The notes: generated by a model not told the origin, from the letters alone. Positions 35,602 to 44,510 are shown, counted from the first letter of the stretch. The stretch is 64,000 nt of DNA from Berkiella_A sp964633725 (GCA_964633725.1 CAZWHY010000001.1:62001-126000), one strand, 5' to 3'. Made by a program: numbers and translations.

Positions 35602-36033
35602 AGAGATTTCGAAAATTTTTATTTTTTCTTTAAAACCACATTTTATAAAAGCTTTTTCTGATGCAATATTGTTGGCTAAAATTTGTGCGGTGACACATGT
35701 GATTTTGGGATGATGCGTTTTTAACCAATCGCAACCCATTTGAATTAAGCTTGTACCTAGACCCTGATGTATTTTTTGTGGATCTAGAAAAATAGAAATT
35801 TCTGCCATGCTGGAATTCAAATCAAACCGCAAAACGCCGATAGGTGTTTTAGTTTTTTCGGCAATGAGCAGTTGTTGGTTGGGGTTTTCAATAACAGTTT
35901 GAATCCAGGTACAGTGATTTTTCCAGTCTAATTCAGCTGGGTCAATAGAAAATTGACGTGTTTTAGGATTGTTACGCCAATCAAATATTAATTTCTGATC
36001 TTCTATAGAAACATGTCGAAGTTGAATTTTCAT
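35596..36033 (-). CDS. GNAT-family N-acetyltransferase (sugar-type)
   Basis: A 145-residue GNAT protein: DQKLIFDWRNNPKTRQFS is the N-terminal block found in PseH/WbjC-like sugar N-acetyltransferases; LDPQKIHQGLGTSLIQMGCDWL holds the acetyl-CoA Q/RxxGxG/A loop, and ANNIASEKAFIKCGFKEK is the final motif. It could acetylate a 4-amino sugar such as perosamine. It is the last gene of the leftward run that starts with the carbamoyltransferase. Confidence 0.82.
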   Translation of the reverse strand: MKIQLRHVSIEDQKLIFDWRNNPKTRQFSIDPAELDWKNHCTWIQTVIENPNQQLLIAEKTKTPIGVLRFDLNSSMAEISIFLDPQKIHQGLGTSLIQMGCDWLKTHHPKITCVTAQILANNIASEKAFIKCGFKEKIKIFEISL

Positions 36034-36043
36034 ATTACGTTAT

Positions 36044-36985
36044 TTAACTTGATGTGAGTTGTTTGATGTCACCCGCAATAATCTCCCCCCAAACCTGATG
36101 TCCTTCTTTGGTTAGGTGGATTTCATCATGGAACAGGGCGTCTATATCTTTAATATTAAGATTATCTAGTTTATCTTTAATATAGATCACTTCGATATTA
36201 TGTTTCGCCAATATTTGTTTAATCTCTGTATCAATATGTGTTTTACCGAGCATTTGACTGCGAGAAGGCGAAATATAAAGCAGATATTTTTTATTTTTGA
36301 TATCAAGATAGTGATTTAAATCTTTGATTGCAGTCGCTGCGATATCAACAACACGCTCTTTGGCTAGTTTTGATTGTGGAGTTTGCGTTTGTACAGATAT
36401 TTTTTTGAGATGTATTTGATATATGAAATATTGCCACAGTTCTTCGAGCGCATATTTAGGTCGACTGGTCCAAAAGGGCTGGCCACCCAGACGCATCATA
36501 CCTCTGTAAAAATCTCCTTCAGGAAATACGCTAATATAAACATCGGCTGGCAGAAAGTTCATCTCTTTCACTAAAGCATGCACGTTTAATACACCCCAGG
36601 CATTAACTCCGGCATTGCCGCTTTCCCATGGTGTATTTTTAACGGCGACAGTAGAGAATAGTTCTGAATTAGCAATATAGCTGCCACCATAAGTGACAGA
36701 ATCACCTAAAAAGAGTATTTTATTTTTAGTTTGATTAATATCCCAATCTTTGTCTGCTCTTAACCCCAAATTATTAATATGCAGCGGTAAATTTTTATGA
36801 CGACTGGCATCTTGGTTCGGGATGGGTCTATATCCATAAACAGGATTAGACTCATAGACCACTAACCTCCCTAGGCCAAATAAGCTGGCTGCTTTTTCCA
36901 GTGTGAAGATAGTTGCTAGGCTCAACACAAGGACAACGAGAAACAGTGTCAGTTTAGGATATTGTTCGAATATACTACTATGCAT
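36044..36985 (-). CDS. SGNH/GDSL-hydrolase-like protein with N-terminal membrane anchor
   Basis: About 313 residues: one N-terminal membrane helix, then an extracytoplasmic SGNH domain with block I ILFLGDSVTYGGSY (Ser nucleophile), block II-like GVNAWG, and ALFHDEIHLTKEGHQVWGE carrying the Asp-x2-His pair. It sits at the end of the carbamoyltransferase / SxtJ / DUF5989 operon, a recurring grouping in glycan loci. It may add or remove an acyl group. ATG 36985 was chosen because AAGG lies five bases ahead; a GTG 6 bp upstream is in frame. Confidence 0.75.
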   Translation of the reverse strand: MHSSIFEQYPKLTLFLVVLVLSLATIFTLEKAASLFGLGRLVVYESNPVYGYRPIPNQDASRHKNLPLHINNLGLRADKDWDINQTKNKILFLGDSVTYGGSYIANSELFSTVAVKNTPWESGNAGVNAWGVLNVHALVKEMNFLPADVYISVFPEGDFYRGMMRLGGQPFWTSRPKYALEELWQYFIYQIHLKKISVQTQTPQSKLAKERVVDIAATAIKDLNHYLDIKNKKYLLYISPSRSQMLGKTHIDTEIKQILAKHNIEVIYIKDKLDNLNIKDIDALFHDEIHLTKEGHQVWGEIIAGDIKQLTSS

Positions 36986-37012
36986 CTTCACCTTAATTAA
37001 ATACTTTTACAG

Positions 37013-37165
37013 TTAAAACAAAGTATAGATAAATGGCGCAACAGCAGAGCCTTGCGTAAAGACAACTAGGGCGCCCAGTAATACTAGTAACCCCATAATA
37101 GGGGCTAACCAGAATTTTTTTCTTCTTAGCATAAATTGCCATAGGTCAACGAATAAATCTAACAT
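37013..37165 (-). CDS. DUF5989-family 50-residue membrane protein
   Basis: A short gene of 50 codons plus stop. It begins MLDLFVDLWQFMLRRKKFW, has one hydrophobic helix (APIMGLLVLLGALVVF) and ends TQGSAVAPFIYTLF, the signature C-terminus of DUF5989 proteins. Its ATG overlaps the stop of the SxtJ-like gene by one base, and it lies 27 bp before the SGNH gene. In many bacteria this tiny protein follows a carbamoyltransferase and an SxtJ protein; its job is unknown. Confidence 0.85.
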   Translation of the reverse strand: MLDLFVDLWQFMLRRKKFWLAPIMGLLVLLGALVVFTQGSAVAPFIYTLF

Positions 37166-37566
37166 TAGTAAGGGCGCTCCATATGCTGAATTTTTTGGTG
37201 GTCACTTTTTATTTTATAAGTTGGAATATTTTTATCTAGAGTTCGGTTGAGTGGATCGTGTTTCACGAATTTTAATATAAGACCGATAGGTGTCATCACG
37301 AAAAAGAAAATAAACCCAAGGATAATGCGCGTATTGATCCAACCCAAAATATTACCCAGCTTCATCCATGGGTTATAGATCAATTTTAAAGTTTTGGGCA
37401 AAGCAAAAGCGATTAAAAATAAAGCAATCGCAATAGCCCACGGCCAAAGGGGCGCAGGTTTGTGTTTCAATAGTGGAAATAAAATACCAAACAGCATCAT
37501 AATGCCAGAGGCTAATATAAAACCAAAATTTCTGAGTTGTTTTGTATCGGTTGCTTGTGCTTGCAT
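37165..37566 (-). CDS. SxtJ-family membrane protein
   Basis: A 133-residue protein with three or four hydrophobic helices: QLRNFGFILASGIMMLFGILFPLL, PWAIAIALFLIAFALP, then KLGNILGWINTRIILGFIFFFVMTPIGLILK, the typical SxtJ core. SxtJ proteins are small membrane partners of unknown function encoded beside carbamoyltransferases. Here the gene is 23 bp downstream of the carbamoyltransferase and shares one base with the DUF5989 gene. Confidence 0.85.
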   Translation of the reverse strand: MQAQATDTKQLRNFGFILASGIMMLFGILFPLLKHKPAPLWPWAIAIALFLIAFALPKTLKLIYNPWMKLGNILGWINTRIILGFIFFFVMTPIGLILKFVKHDPLNRTLDKNIPTYKIKSDHQKIQHMERPY

Positions 37567-37589
37567 ATAATATCGCCTTTATATTTACT

Positions 37590-39440
37590 TTAATCTAAAA
37601 CGAATTCTTCGCGCCAATTATGAGACTCTTCCCATACGGGTTGGTCTTGTTTTGCTAAAATCACATTCTCCAGAACCAAATAGTCCATTTCAGTACGCAT
37701 AAAACAACGATAAGCATCTAATGGCGTACAAACAATTGGTTCACCTCTGACATTAAAAGAGGTATTGATCAAAATGGGGCACTGAGTAATCGACTCAAAA
37801 TGATCTAATAATTGGTAATATCGAGGGTTTGTATCGGGAGAGACACTTTGAAGTCTGGCAGAATAATCCACATGTGTAATCGCCGGTATAGTTGAGCGCG
37901 GGATATTCAGCTTCTCGATCCCAAATAGCTGTTCTTGCTCTGGTGTCATAGATTTTTTATGTTTGTCTAAAATATTGGCTACCATGAGCATATAAGGGCT
38001 GGAATCGTTAAAATCGAACCATTCAGAAACCTTGTCTTCTTTGATCACAGGGGCAAATGGCCTAAATGACTCTCGATATTTTATTTTGAGGTTCATAGTC
38101 GATTGCATTTTAGTGCTTTGAGGATTTCCCAATATAGAACGAGCCCCTAACGCACGAGGTCCAAATTCCATGTGAGACTGAAACCAGCCAACGACATTGT
38201 CTTCTGCCAATAGCTTAGCAACTTGAGGCAGTAAACTATCATCATTCAAGATTTTATAAGTTGCATTTACTTTGTTTAAAGCATCAGTGATATCTGTGGT
38301 GCTAAATTTAGGACCTAAAAAGCTACCACGCATATTATCTACGTCATTGGATGCTTGTACATTGCGTGGCTTATCTAAATATTCGTACCAAGTGCTTAGA
38401 GCGGCACCTAGTGCACCACCGGCATCACCTGCGGCAGGTTGTATCCAGATATTGTCAAATATTTTCTCTTGGTATATTTTGCCATTTGCGACACAGTTAA
38501 GCGCCACGCCACCTGCCAAGCATAGATTATTAATTTTTAAGTCGCTTTTAATATTTTTAGCGATTTTGATAAGGATTTCTTCTGTTACGACTTGAATCGA
38601 GCGGGCAATGTCCATCATATCTTGTGTGATTTCTGCTTCCGCCTCACGTGGTGGACCACCAAATAGCTTATGAAACTTATTATTTGTCATGGTGAGGCCC
38701 ACGGCATAATTAAAGTAGTCCATATTCAATCTGAATGAGCCATCTTCTTTTACGTCAATTAAGTGTTTATAAATTAAATCAACATATTTGGGTTCACCAT
38801 AAGGGGCGAGTCCCATTAATTTATATTCACCCGAATTGACTTTGAAGCCAGTATAATAAGTAAAAGCAGAATAAAGCAGCCCCAAAGAGTGTGGAAACTG
38901 AATCTCCCAAATTGGTTTTAATGAATTACCACTGCCTAGCCAACAAGATGTAGTGGCCCATTCGCCTACACCATCAATACATAAAACCGCAGCGTCTTTA
39001 AAAGGACTGGCAAAAAAGGCAGATGCCGCATGAGATTGATGATGCTGGGTAAATAGCAATTGGGGTAAATCAGATTCTTTGCAGTTTGCTAGCTTAGCAA
39101 GTGATTTCTTCAGGGTGGCTTTTAATAAAAGCTTTTCTTTTAACCAAACAGGCATGGCCTGTATAAAAGATTTAAAACCACGAGGTGCATAAGCCAGATA
39201 TGTTTCAAGCAATCGTTCAAACTTTAAAAGAGGCTTATCGTAAAAAGCCACATAATCAACATCAGTTATGCTTATATTAGCTTGTTTGAGACAAAATTTT
39301 ATGGCTTGCTCAGGGAAGTCTGGATCGTGTTTGGTTCGAGTAAAGCGCTCTTCTTGTGCTGCGGCAACAATATGCCCATCCTTTAGTAAGGCAGCTGCGC
39401 TATCGTGGTAAAATGCAGAAATTCCTAAAATCGTGGTCAA
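37590..39440 (-). CDS. Carbamoyltransferase (NodU/CmcH family)
   Basis: A 616-residue two-domain enzyme. The N-terminal Kae1-like domain has TTILGISAFYHDSAAALLKDG, EERFTRTKHDPDFP, and HHQSHAASAFFASPF with its metal-binding His residues; CLAGGVALNCVANGKI and QPAAGDAGGALGAAL follow. The C-terminal YrdC-like domain has VVGWFQSHMEFGPRALGARSILGNP and NTSFNVRGEPIVCTP. It transfers a carbamoyl group from carbamoyl phosphate through carbamoyl-AMP to a hydroxyl, most likely a glycan sugar here. First gene of a four-to-five-gene leftward operon. Confidence 0.93.
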   Translation of the reverse strand: MTTILGISAFYHDSAAALLKDGHIVAAAQEERFTRTKHDPDFPEQAIKFCLKQANISITDVDYVAFYDKPLLKFERLLETYLAYAPRGFKSFIQAMPVWLKEKLLLKATLKKSLAKLANCKESDLPQLLFTQHHQSHAASAFFASPFKDAAVLCIDGVGEWATTSCWLGSGNSLKPIWEIQFPHSLGLLYSAFTYYTGFKVNSGEYKLMGLAPYGEPKYVDLIYKHLIDVKEDGSFRLNMDYFNYAVGLTMTNNKFHKLFGGPPREAEAEITQDMMDIARSIQVVTEEILIKIAKNIKSDLKINNLCLAGGVALNCVANGKIYQEKIFDNIWIQPAAGDAGGALGAALSTWYEYLDKPRNVQASNDVDNMRGSFLGPKFSTTDITDALNKVNATYKILNDDSLLPQVAKLLAEDNVVGWFQSHMEFGPRALGARSILGNPQSTKMQSTMNLKIKYRESFRPFAPVIKEDKVSEWFDFNDSSPYMLMVANILDKHKKSMTPEQEQLFGIEKLNIPRSTIPAITHVDYSARLQSVSPDTNPRYYQLLDHFESITQCPILINTSFNVRGEPIVCTPLDAYRCFMRTEMDYLVLENVILAKQDQPVWEESHNWREEFVLD

Positions 39441-39517
39441 AGTTCACCCATGAACAGTAATACAAGCAATGAGCAATTTTAAACACTTAGCGACCTAAAG
39501 ACTAGTCTAAAATCGAC

Positions 39518-40114
39518 CTAAATCATTTTTTCTAATGCTTTGAAAAGCATTTTGTTTTCATTGGCCAAAAAATCAAGAAATTTAGGTCTTTTTAAGGTTC
39601 TTTCTTGAACATTCATTGGAATAAAGCGTGACATCTCATCTATAAAGGCTTTACTCGAAACAATTTCGTCTAAGCGAGCAATCATATCAACTAATTTATT
39701 TTGATAATTTTCTACTTTATAATCTTGAATTTTAGAGAGGACATAATCTTTATGAATAATTGCCCCATGTTGTTTTAGCCAGCGTAAGTCCCAAATATCG
39801 CGGTAGCGGATATATTTCTGACAACTCACTAAAGCAACCAGCTTGTCTGCCATAATCTCATCAAGGCTTTCCGTCATAATAAGCATATCTTCATAGCCAT
39901 CTGGGAGAAAATCGTAGTTGTGTTTTAGCGACTGTGGTGTACGGGAGTAGGCTGGTATATTGGCAATCTCTAGTTTGATTTTTTGTTTGGGCAAATCTTT
40001 TCTTTCTGGGGATGTGATAATACGCACTTGCCACTTATCAACTTTAATATCTTTATAATTAGGTAGTGATGCTAGCTCTTTAGGCTCTTTGCCATTATTC
40101 TTCAACATCCTCAT
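39518..40114 (-). CDS. abiEii: AbiEii-type toxin, N-terminal nucleotidyltransferase motif missing
   Basis: A 198-residue protein that matches only the C-terminal portion of AbiEii/AbiGii toxins: IKLEIANIPAYSRTP, ESLDEIMADKLVALVSC and YIRYRDIWDLRWLKQHG. Complete family members start with a GG[ST]-type nucleotidyltransferase motif followed by an Asp-x-Asp pair (GGTAL...DLDF); neither is present in the 50 or so residues before the matching part. It starts inside the end of the antitoxin gene (20-bp overlap), so the catalytic part was probably lost, leaving a decayed or altered toxin. Confidence 0.75.
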   Translation of the reverse strand: MRMLKNNGKEPKELASLPNYKDIKVDKWQVRIITSPERKDLPKQKIKLEIANIPAYSRTPQSLKHNYDFLPDGYEDMLIMTESLDEIMADKLVALVSCQKYIRYRDIWDLRWLKQHGAIIHKDYVLSKIQDYKVENYQNKLVDMIARLDEIVSSKAFIDEMSRFIPMNVQERTLKRPKFLDFLANENKMLFKALEKMI

Positions 40115-40628
40115 TTAATAAATGCATATTCCTACCGACTCGTTTTAAATCTCGAATAGCGGCTTGCTTTGTCGCGACTCTTAGGGGTCTTCCTTCCATG
40201 CTATAAATAGAATTGAGAATGTTTTCTATTGATCTTTTAGTGTGGGTAAATTCAATGATGCCATATGGTGTTTTATAAATACCTTTTCTACCTGTTGTCA
40301 TAACCGTTAAGCGATCAATGGGAATTTGAGAAATAAGACCATATTCAGATAATGCTGATTCTAAGCTAACATAATTATATTCACCTCGTCGCAGAATTTT
40401 TGCGATATGCTCAATGGTGTAACCGTCTTTATTTTGTGAATTAGCATTAACATAAACCCCCCTGCTGGCACGAACAAGCAAGCCTGATTTAACTAACCTA
40501 TTAAGGCTTTGGTCTAATGTTCTTGGTTTGTCATGAAGAAATAATTTAGACAGATCGCGTCTATTGAAAACAAATCTATTTTGTTTGTCAAAATCTCTAA
40601 TAATTTGAAGAGCCTCTAAATTTTTCAT
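40095..40628 (-). CDS. abiEi: AbiEi-type antitoxin / transcriptional repressor
   Basis: A 177-residue protein with an N-terminal winged-helix region (RDLSKLFLHDKPRTLDQSLNRLVKSGLLVRASRGVYVN), typical of AbiEi antitoxins, and a C-terminal domain beginning NYVSLESALSEYGL with ITGxRKGIYKTPYG-like blocks. AbiEi proteins repress their own operon by binding inverted repeats, and a large palindrome with a consensus promoter lies directly upstream. The reading frame is complete, so the repressor may still work although the toxin looks truncated. Confidence 0.85.
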   Translation of the reverse strand: MKNLEALQIIRDFDKQNRFVFNRRDLSKLFLHDKPRTLDQSLNRLVKSGLLVRASRGVYVNANSQNKDGYTIEHIAKILRRGEYNYVSLESALSEYGLISQIPIDRLTVMTTGRKGIYKTPYGIIEFTHTKRSIENILNSIYSMEGRPLRVATKQAAIRDLKRVGRNMHLLNEDVEE

Positions 40629-40640
40629 ATTAATCGCATT

Positions 40641-40691
40641 AAGTGTACAGTTATACTATATAAATATAGTGTAAACGTCCACTTAAGTCAA
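40641..40691 (-). promoter_or_regulatory. AbiE promoter with 44-bp palindromic operator
   Basis: On the minus strand TTGACT (40686-40691) and TATATT (40663-40668) are 17 bp apart. A palindrome centred at 40662/40663 spans 40641-40684: outer arms AAGTG / CACTT, 5-nt spacers on each side, inner arms TTATACTATAT / ATATAGTGTAA (10 of 11 positions paired) around AA. The centre touches the -10 box, so a bound dimer would block RNA polymerase, as known for AbiEi autorepression. Confidence 0.75.
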
Positions 40692-40828
40692 ATTAAAGGG
40701 GGCATACACACCTATTGCTCACCTAGGAGTGCGAGGAGCCATTAATATTTAGTTGTTTATACTATAAGAGCAAAGAGCCAAAATTTGTTAAACTATGCTT
40801 TGAGAAAAATTAGGATATTGGATTGATA

Positions 40829-41935
40829 ATGATGGACACAACTGAAGTAAGAGAACTACTAAAATGCCCGATTACAGGGAAGCACTTGCAGCGTTTAAGT
40901 GAAACTGAGGTTGTGCAATTTAACCAGCTGATCAAACAAAATAAATATTATTTTGGCGATGGTAATTTGGTTAGTACTCTTTATGAAGCTGTTTTAAAAG
41001 TAGATGATGAAGATATTTATTACCCTGTACAACAAGACATCCTATGTTTGCTTACGGACTTTGCAATGGTGCAAGATTGTACGCAATATAAAATACAAAG
41101 TGATCCACTAAACGAAGAAATCAAACAAGAAATCAAATCATTCTATGACCAAATCGGCTGGCAAAAAGAAAACCCACAAGAAGATACGCAATTTAAAGAT
41201 GCAACCGATTCAGAAGATCTGCGTCCTGTCTCTGAAGAATATATCAATCAATGCCATTTAAGATTACATAAACACATTGCACCCAAAGGCAAATACTTAT
41301 TAGATGCCGCGTCTGGGCCAATTCAATATCCTGTTTATTTAAATTACTCTAGGGATTACCAATACAGAATTTGCGCAGATATGTCTTTAACCGGTTTACT
41401 CAGTGCCAAAGAAAAATTGGGCGATAAAGGCATTTATATATTATGCGATATTACGAATTTACCACTACAAAGCGATCAAATTGATACTGTTTTGTCGTTA
41501 CATACAATTTATCATGTGCCCCAGTCACAGCAGCCTTTCGCGTTTGATGAGTTATATCGGGTGCTCAAACCAGGGGGGCAGTCAGTGATTGTTTATAGCT
41601 GGGGCAAGCACTCATCATTGATGAAGGCTTTTTTAATGCCGTTTAAATTAATCAAAAAATCACTGAATATATTTAACAAAAACAAACCGCCACTATATTT
41701 TTATGCCAATTCTTATCAATGGTTTGGTCAGCAACTCAAAAGCAAATACAATACCAAATTATATGTTTGGCGCAGCGTCAATGTACCATTTTTGAAAATC
41801 TATATACATAAATTTTTAGCCGGTCGTATGCTGTTGAGATTGATATATTGGATAGAAGAAAAAAGCCCCAAAGTAATGGGACGCATCGGTGCTTATCCTT
41901 TGTTTGTGACTAAAAAGCCTATTATTAACTCTTAA
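40829..41935 (+). CDS. Methyltransferase with Trm112-like N-terminal domain
   Basis: About 368 residues. Residues ~1-75 look like a Trm112-type segment (LLKCPITGKHLQRL ... DIYYPVQQDILCLL). The rest is a class I methyltransferase: YLLDAASGPIQYPVYL (unusual motif I), RICADMSLTGLLSAKEKLG, CDITNLPLQSDQIDTVLSLHTIYHV, LYRVLKPGGQSVIVY. Such fusions are common in polysaccharide loci. The target is unknown. The start is ambiguous among TTG 40823, ATG 40829 and ATG 40832. It is transcribed away from the AbiE cassette. Confidence 0.75.
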   Translation: MMDTTEVRELLKCPITGKHLQRLSETEVVQFNQLIKQNKYYFGDGNLVSTLYEAVLKVDDEDIYYPVQQDILCLLTDFAMVQDCTQYKIQSDPLNEEIKQEIKSFYDQIGWQKENPQEDTQFKDATDSEDLRPVSEEYINQCHLRLHKHIAPKGKYLLDAASGPIQYPVYLNYSRDYQYRICADMSLTGLLSAKEKLGDKGIYILCDITNLPLQSDQIDTVLSLHTIYHVPQSQQPFAFDELYRVLKPGGQSVIVYSWGKHSSLMKAFLMPFKLIKKSLNIFNKNKPPLYFYANSYQWFGQQLKSKYNTKLYVWRSVNVPFLKIYIHKFLAGRMLLRLIYWIEEKSPKVMGRIGAYPLFVTKKPIINS

Positions 41936-41957
41936 TGCTTGGCGATAGACTTAGATT

Positions 41958-42974
41958 TTATTTAAGTTTATTGGCTGATGTTTCCTCTTGGGCAGGGAGC
42001 TTTCCTTTGAACTCAGACATTGCAGAGCTTGCTGTCTCACCAACTTTTTCACTCCATTTTTGAGTCGTGCTGCCTGCGACTGTGCTGGCGCTTTCTAGAA
42101 CTGAACCGACTCCATCATGTGTCATTTTCGTCACGGATTGTGTTAGTTCTCCTGCGAGCTCACCCACCAAAGGCTTAAATAAATCACCTATTACCTGACC
42201 GGCTCCTTTACCCATTTCACCACCGGCTTTTCCAAACTCAGTTCCGCTACCTGATCCTTTTGTTACTGCATCAACAAGGCTTCCTGCGACAGTACCAGCG
42301 ACGTTTCCAACAACTTGACCAACCATAGGTGCTGCCTTCTCAAATGCGGCTTCAGCAAGTGGTTTTACAAATGTTCCTAATATGGGGCCGGTGACATCAC
42401 CAATTTTTTCAGAGAATTTTCCCATTGTGCTAATCACACCTTCGACCGCGGCACCTAAACCTGCACTTTTACCTTCAGATTTGGTTTTTTCTATGACATT
42501 TGTTCCACCTTGGCGTATACCTTGAACTAATTGCTTGGTCGCATCATCTAGGGCTTGGCTTTGCTGCAATGCCTGTTCAGGTGAAACTTTATGCCCGGTT
42601 GATTCAAGAGTCACGACCAAAGCCTTAGCCAAAGTGGATGCATCTTTTAATTCATCCCGACTATAGACATCACTTGCTACGTCCATCATGTTACCTAATG
42701 ATTCGTAACCCATAACGAAATCTTGTAATGCTTCGGTTCTTTGTGCAGGAGTGCTATCAGGGTCCTTTAAAATGTCAGCTGTTTCTTTGGCGGCATCTTT
42801 CGCCTGTCCTTTCAAAGAACTCGCGAAATTTTCTATTTTATTGCCAATGGTAACGCCTGGATCACGTTTTTTACTGTCCTCAAAATCAGGCGCAGCTTCG
42901 CCTACATGCTGTGCATTATTGACACTCAATGCCGCATCTACTTCATCTTGTGAGCCTGGGCCTTTGTTACTCAT
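41958..42974 (-). CDS. Gly/Ala-rich protein with C-terminal KLK (paralogue 1)
   Basis: A 338-residue acidic-N-terminal protein with no recognised domain. Residues ~40-130 are helical (DAAKETADILKDPDSTPAQRTEALQDF...), then a long Gly/Ala/Val stretch with small-residue spacing (GPILGTFVKPLAEAAFEKAAPMVGQVVGNVAGTVAGSLV) suited to membrane insertion or helix packing. It ends ...SANKLK. It follows the 42989 gene by 14 bp with an AGGAGTT ribosome site. The helical segment resembles part of its neighbour (LVNPKSSPEDL...), so the two look like diverged paralogues. No signal peptide. Confidence 0.7.
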   Translation of the reverse strand: MSNKGPGSQDEVDAALSVNNAQHVGEAAPDFEDSKKRDPGVTIGNKIENFASSLKGQAKDAAKETADILKDPDSTPAQRTEALQDFVMGYESLGNMMDVASDVYSRDELKDASTLAKALVVTLESTGHKVSPEQALQQSQALDDATKQLVQGIRQGGTNVIEKTKSEGKSAGLGAAVEGVISTMGKFSEKIGDVTGPILGTFVKPLAEAAFEKAAPMVGQVVGNVAGTVAGSLVDAVTKGSGSGTEFGKAGGEMGKGAGQVIGDLFKPLVGELAGELTQSVTKMTHDGVGSVLESASTVAGSTTQKWSEKVGETASSAMSEFKGKLPAQEETSANKLK

Positions 42975-42988
42975 CTCATAACTCCTAA

Positions 42989-44470
42989 TTATTTAAGTTT
43001 AGCAACTTCGGTTATATCGGGTGCGATACTAGTAATTTTTTCTGCAATACCACCAATTAGTCCGCTAACCATATCCAGGGGGGAACCCCCTTCTTTACCA
43101 CCACCGGTAAGGTTTGATATAACATCTGTAACCATGCTTATGGGATCCGCACCTGCTGCGTTATCAGGCGCATTATTTTCTGACTGTTCGGCACCAAATA
43201 TACCGCCCACAGCTTCAGTGACCATACCTATTGGATCGGGCATTCCGCCTTCGCCGCCATCAGCGCCCATGACGCCGCCTAGAGTATCTGTAACCATTTT
43301 GATAGGGTCGGGCATTCCACCTTCGCCGTCACCAGCGCCCATGACGCCGCCTAGAGTATCTGTAACCATTTTGATAGGGTCAGGCATCCCACCTTCTTCT
43401 CCTGGAGAACCACCACTTATAATATCCAATGGGTTGGGCAAACTACCTTCTTCAGGAGATGCCGCCCCCGGAGGAGGGGGAGGACTTGGCATTCCGTCCT
43501 CTGCTGGAGGATTTTCAATACCTACAACAGACTCAACAGCACCCATAGCGCCTGATTTGACTGCGTCAGTAGCTGTGCCAGCTACATTTGCCGTAACATC
43601 TGCGCCAGTATCGATGGCCATCTTGCTACCTTGCTCAACTACGCCTCCAGCAACACTTCCTACTACGGCACCAGCAGCTGCACCTGTAATATTTGATGCA
43701 ACTTCACCAACCACGCCACCAATAGCGGCGCCAGGAGCAGCACCCACACCAGCAAAGCAAGCGCCAATCGCCCCGCCTACACCAGTACAAGCAGCTTTTG
43801 TAACATAGGTAACAATTTTATCAGCAGCAAAACCAGCGACCTTATCAGTCAGTTTTCCGGCTGTTTTTGATGCAACTCCAGAAAACCCTTTTGCGCCCTC
43901 TGCTAAATCACTAAATGCTTCTTTAGTTGAGGCATCCTTATCCAGTGCACCGCCAGCGATTTTAGCTGCGCCTTGTGCGGCTATGCCCATGCCTTCCGCC
44001 GCGCCGGTGAGATCTTCGCTATCAAAGCCTACTGTACCAGCTATTGTAGAGACGGCCATATTCGTAATCGGATTCGCTTCAACGCCATTTGCAACGTTTT
44101 CCAGTGCCTTACCTGCACCCTCAGGTAATTGGTTGACATGTTCCAGCATGCTACTCAGTCCTTTCAATGAAGTTCCAAGTTGACCAGCTACTCTATTCAA
44201 ATCTTCTGGACTACTCTTGGGATTAACCAAAGTATCTCCAGCCTCTTTGTAAGCCGCTTTCATTGCTTCATTTTGGGTGTTTTGAGCAGCGGTGAAACAA
44301 CCCTCTGCTATTGTATTTAGCGGTGCCTTATCACTATCTTTGGGTTTTATAGGGAGGTATGGGGGGGGGCCAGACCCAACCATTAGTGCAGCATCGGCAG
44401 CATCAACTTCTTTTTCAGGATCTGCATCAACTTCTTTTTCAGAGGAACCTGGAGGACTACCTTTACCCAT
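42989..44470 (-). CDS. Gly/Ala-rich protein with 24-residue repeats and C-terminal KLK (paralogue 2)
   Basis: A 493-residue protein with an acidic start (EKEVDADPEKEVDAADAALM), a helical region, a strongly Gly/Ala-rich glycine-zipper-like stretch (GGAIGACFAGVGAAPGAAIGG ... GAAAGAVVGSVAGG), a Pro-rich linker (SPPPPPG), and three copies of a 24-residue unit beginning GMPDPI[KG]MVT. The C-terminus ends EVAKLK. There is no signal peptide. The start was set at ATG 44470, preceded by TAGGTGTATATT, nearly the same leader as the 44998 gene. Function unknown; a secreted or membrane-active protein is possible. Confidence 0.7.
   Translation of the reverse strand: MGKGSPPGSSEKEVDADPEKEVDAADAALMVGSGPPPYLPIKPKDSDKAPLNTIAEGCFTAAQNTQNEAMKAAYKEAGDTLVNPKSSPEDLNRVAGQLGTSLKGLSSMLEHVNQLPEGAGKALENVANGVEANPITNMAVSTIAGTVGFDSEDLTGAAEGMGIAAQGAAKIAGGALDKDASTKEAFSDLAEGAKGFSGVASKTAGKLTDKVAGFAADKIVTYVTKAACTGVGGAIGACFAGVGAAPGAAIGGVVGEVASNITGAAAGAVVGSVAGGVVEQGSKMAIDTGADVTANVAGTATDAVKSGAMGAVESVVGIENPPAEDGMPSPPPPPGAASPEEGSLPNPLDIISGGSPGEEGGMPDPIKMVTDTLGGVMGAGDGEGGMPDPIKMVTDTLGGVMGADGGEGGMPDPIGMVTEAVGGIFGAEQSENNAPDNAAGADPISMVTDVISNLTGGGKEGGSPLDMVSGLIGGIAEKITSIAPDITEVAKLK
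43182..43397 (-). repeat. Three 72-bp tandem repeats inside a coding region
   Basis: Three in-frame 72-bp units (approximate limits) encode GMPDPIKMVTDTLGGVMGA plus an acidic-Gly spacer. Two are nearly identical in DNA (for example GCGCCCATGACGCCGCCTAG recurs 72 bp apart at 43263 and 43335); the third is degenerate. The near identity points to recent expansion or conversion. Confidence 0.8.
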
Positions 44471-44510
44471 AATATACACCTATAGTTTAGTTGTTCGACT
44501 ATATATCACA

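Noticed and set aside
43134..43808. Long antisense frame (224 residues) opposite the 493-residue KLK protein
   Set aside because: It is Pro/Ala/Ser-rich because it mirrors Gly/Ala codons of the real gene; it has no ribosome site or recognisable domain.
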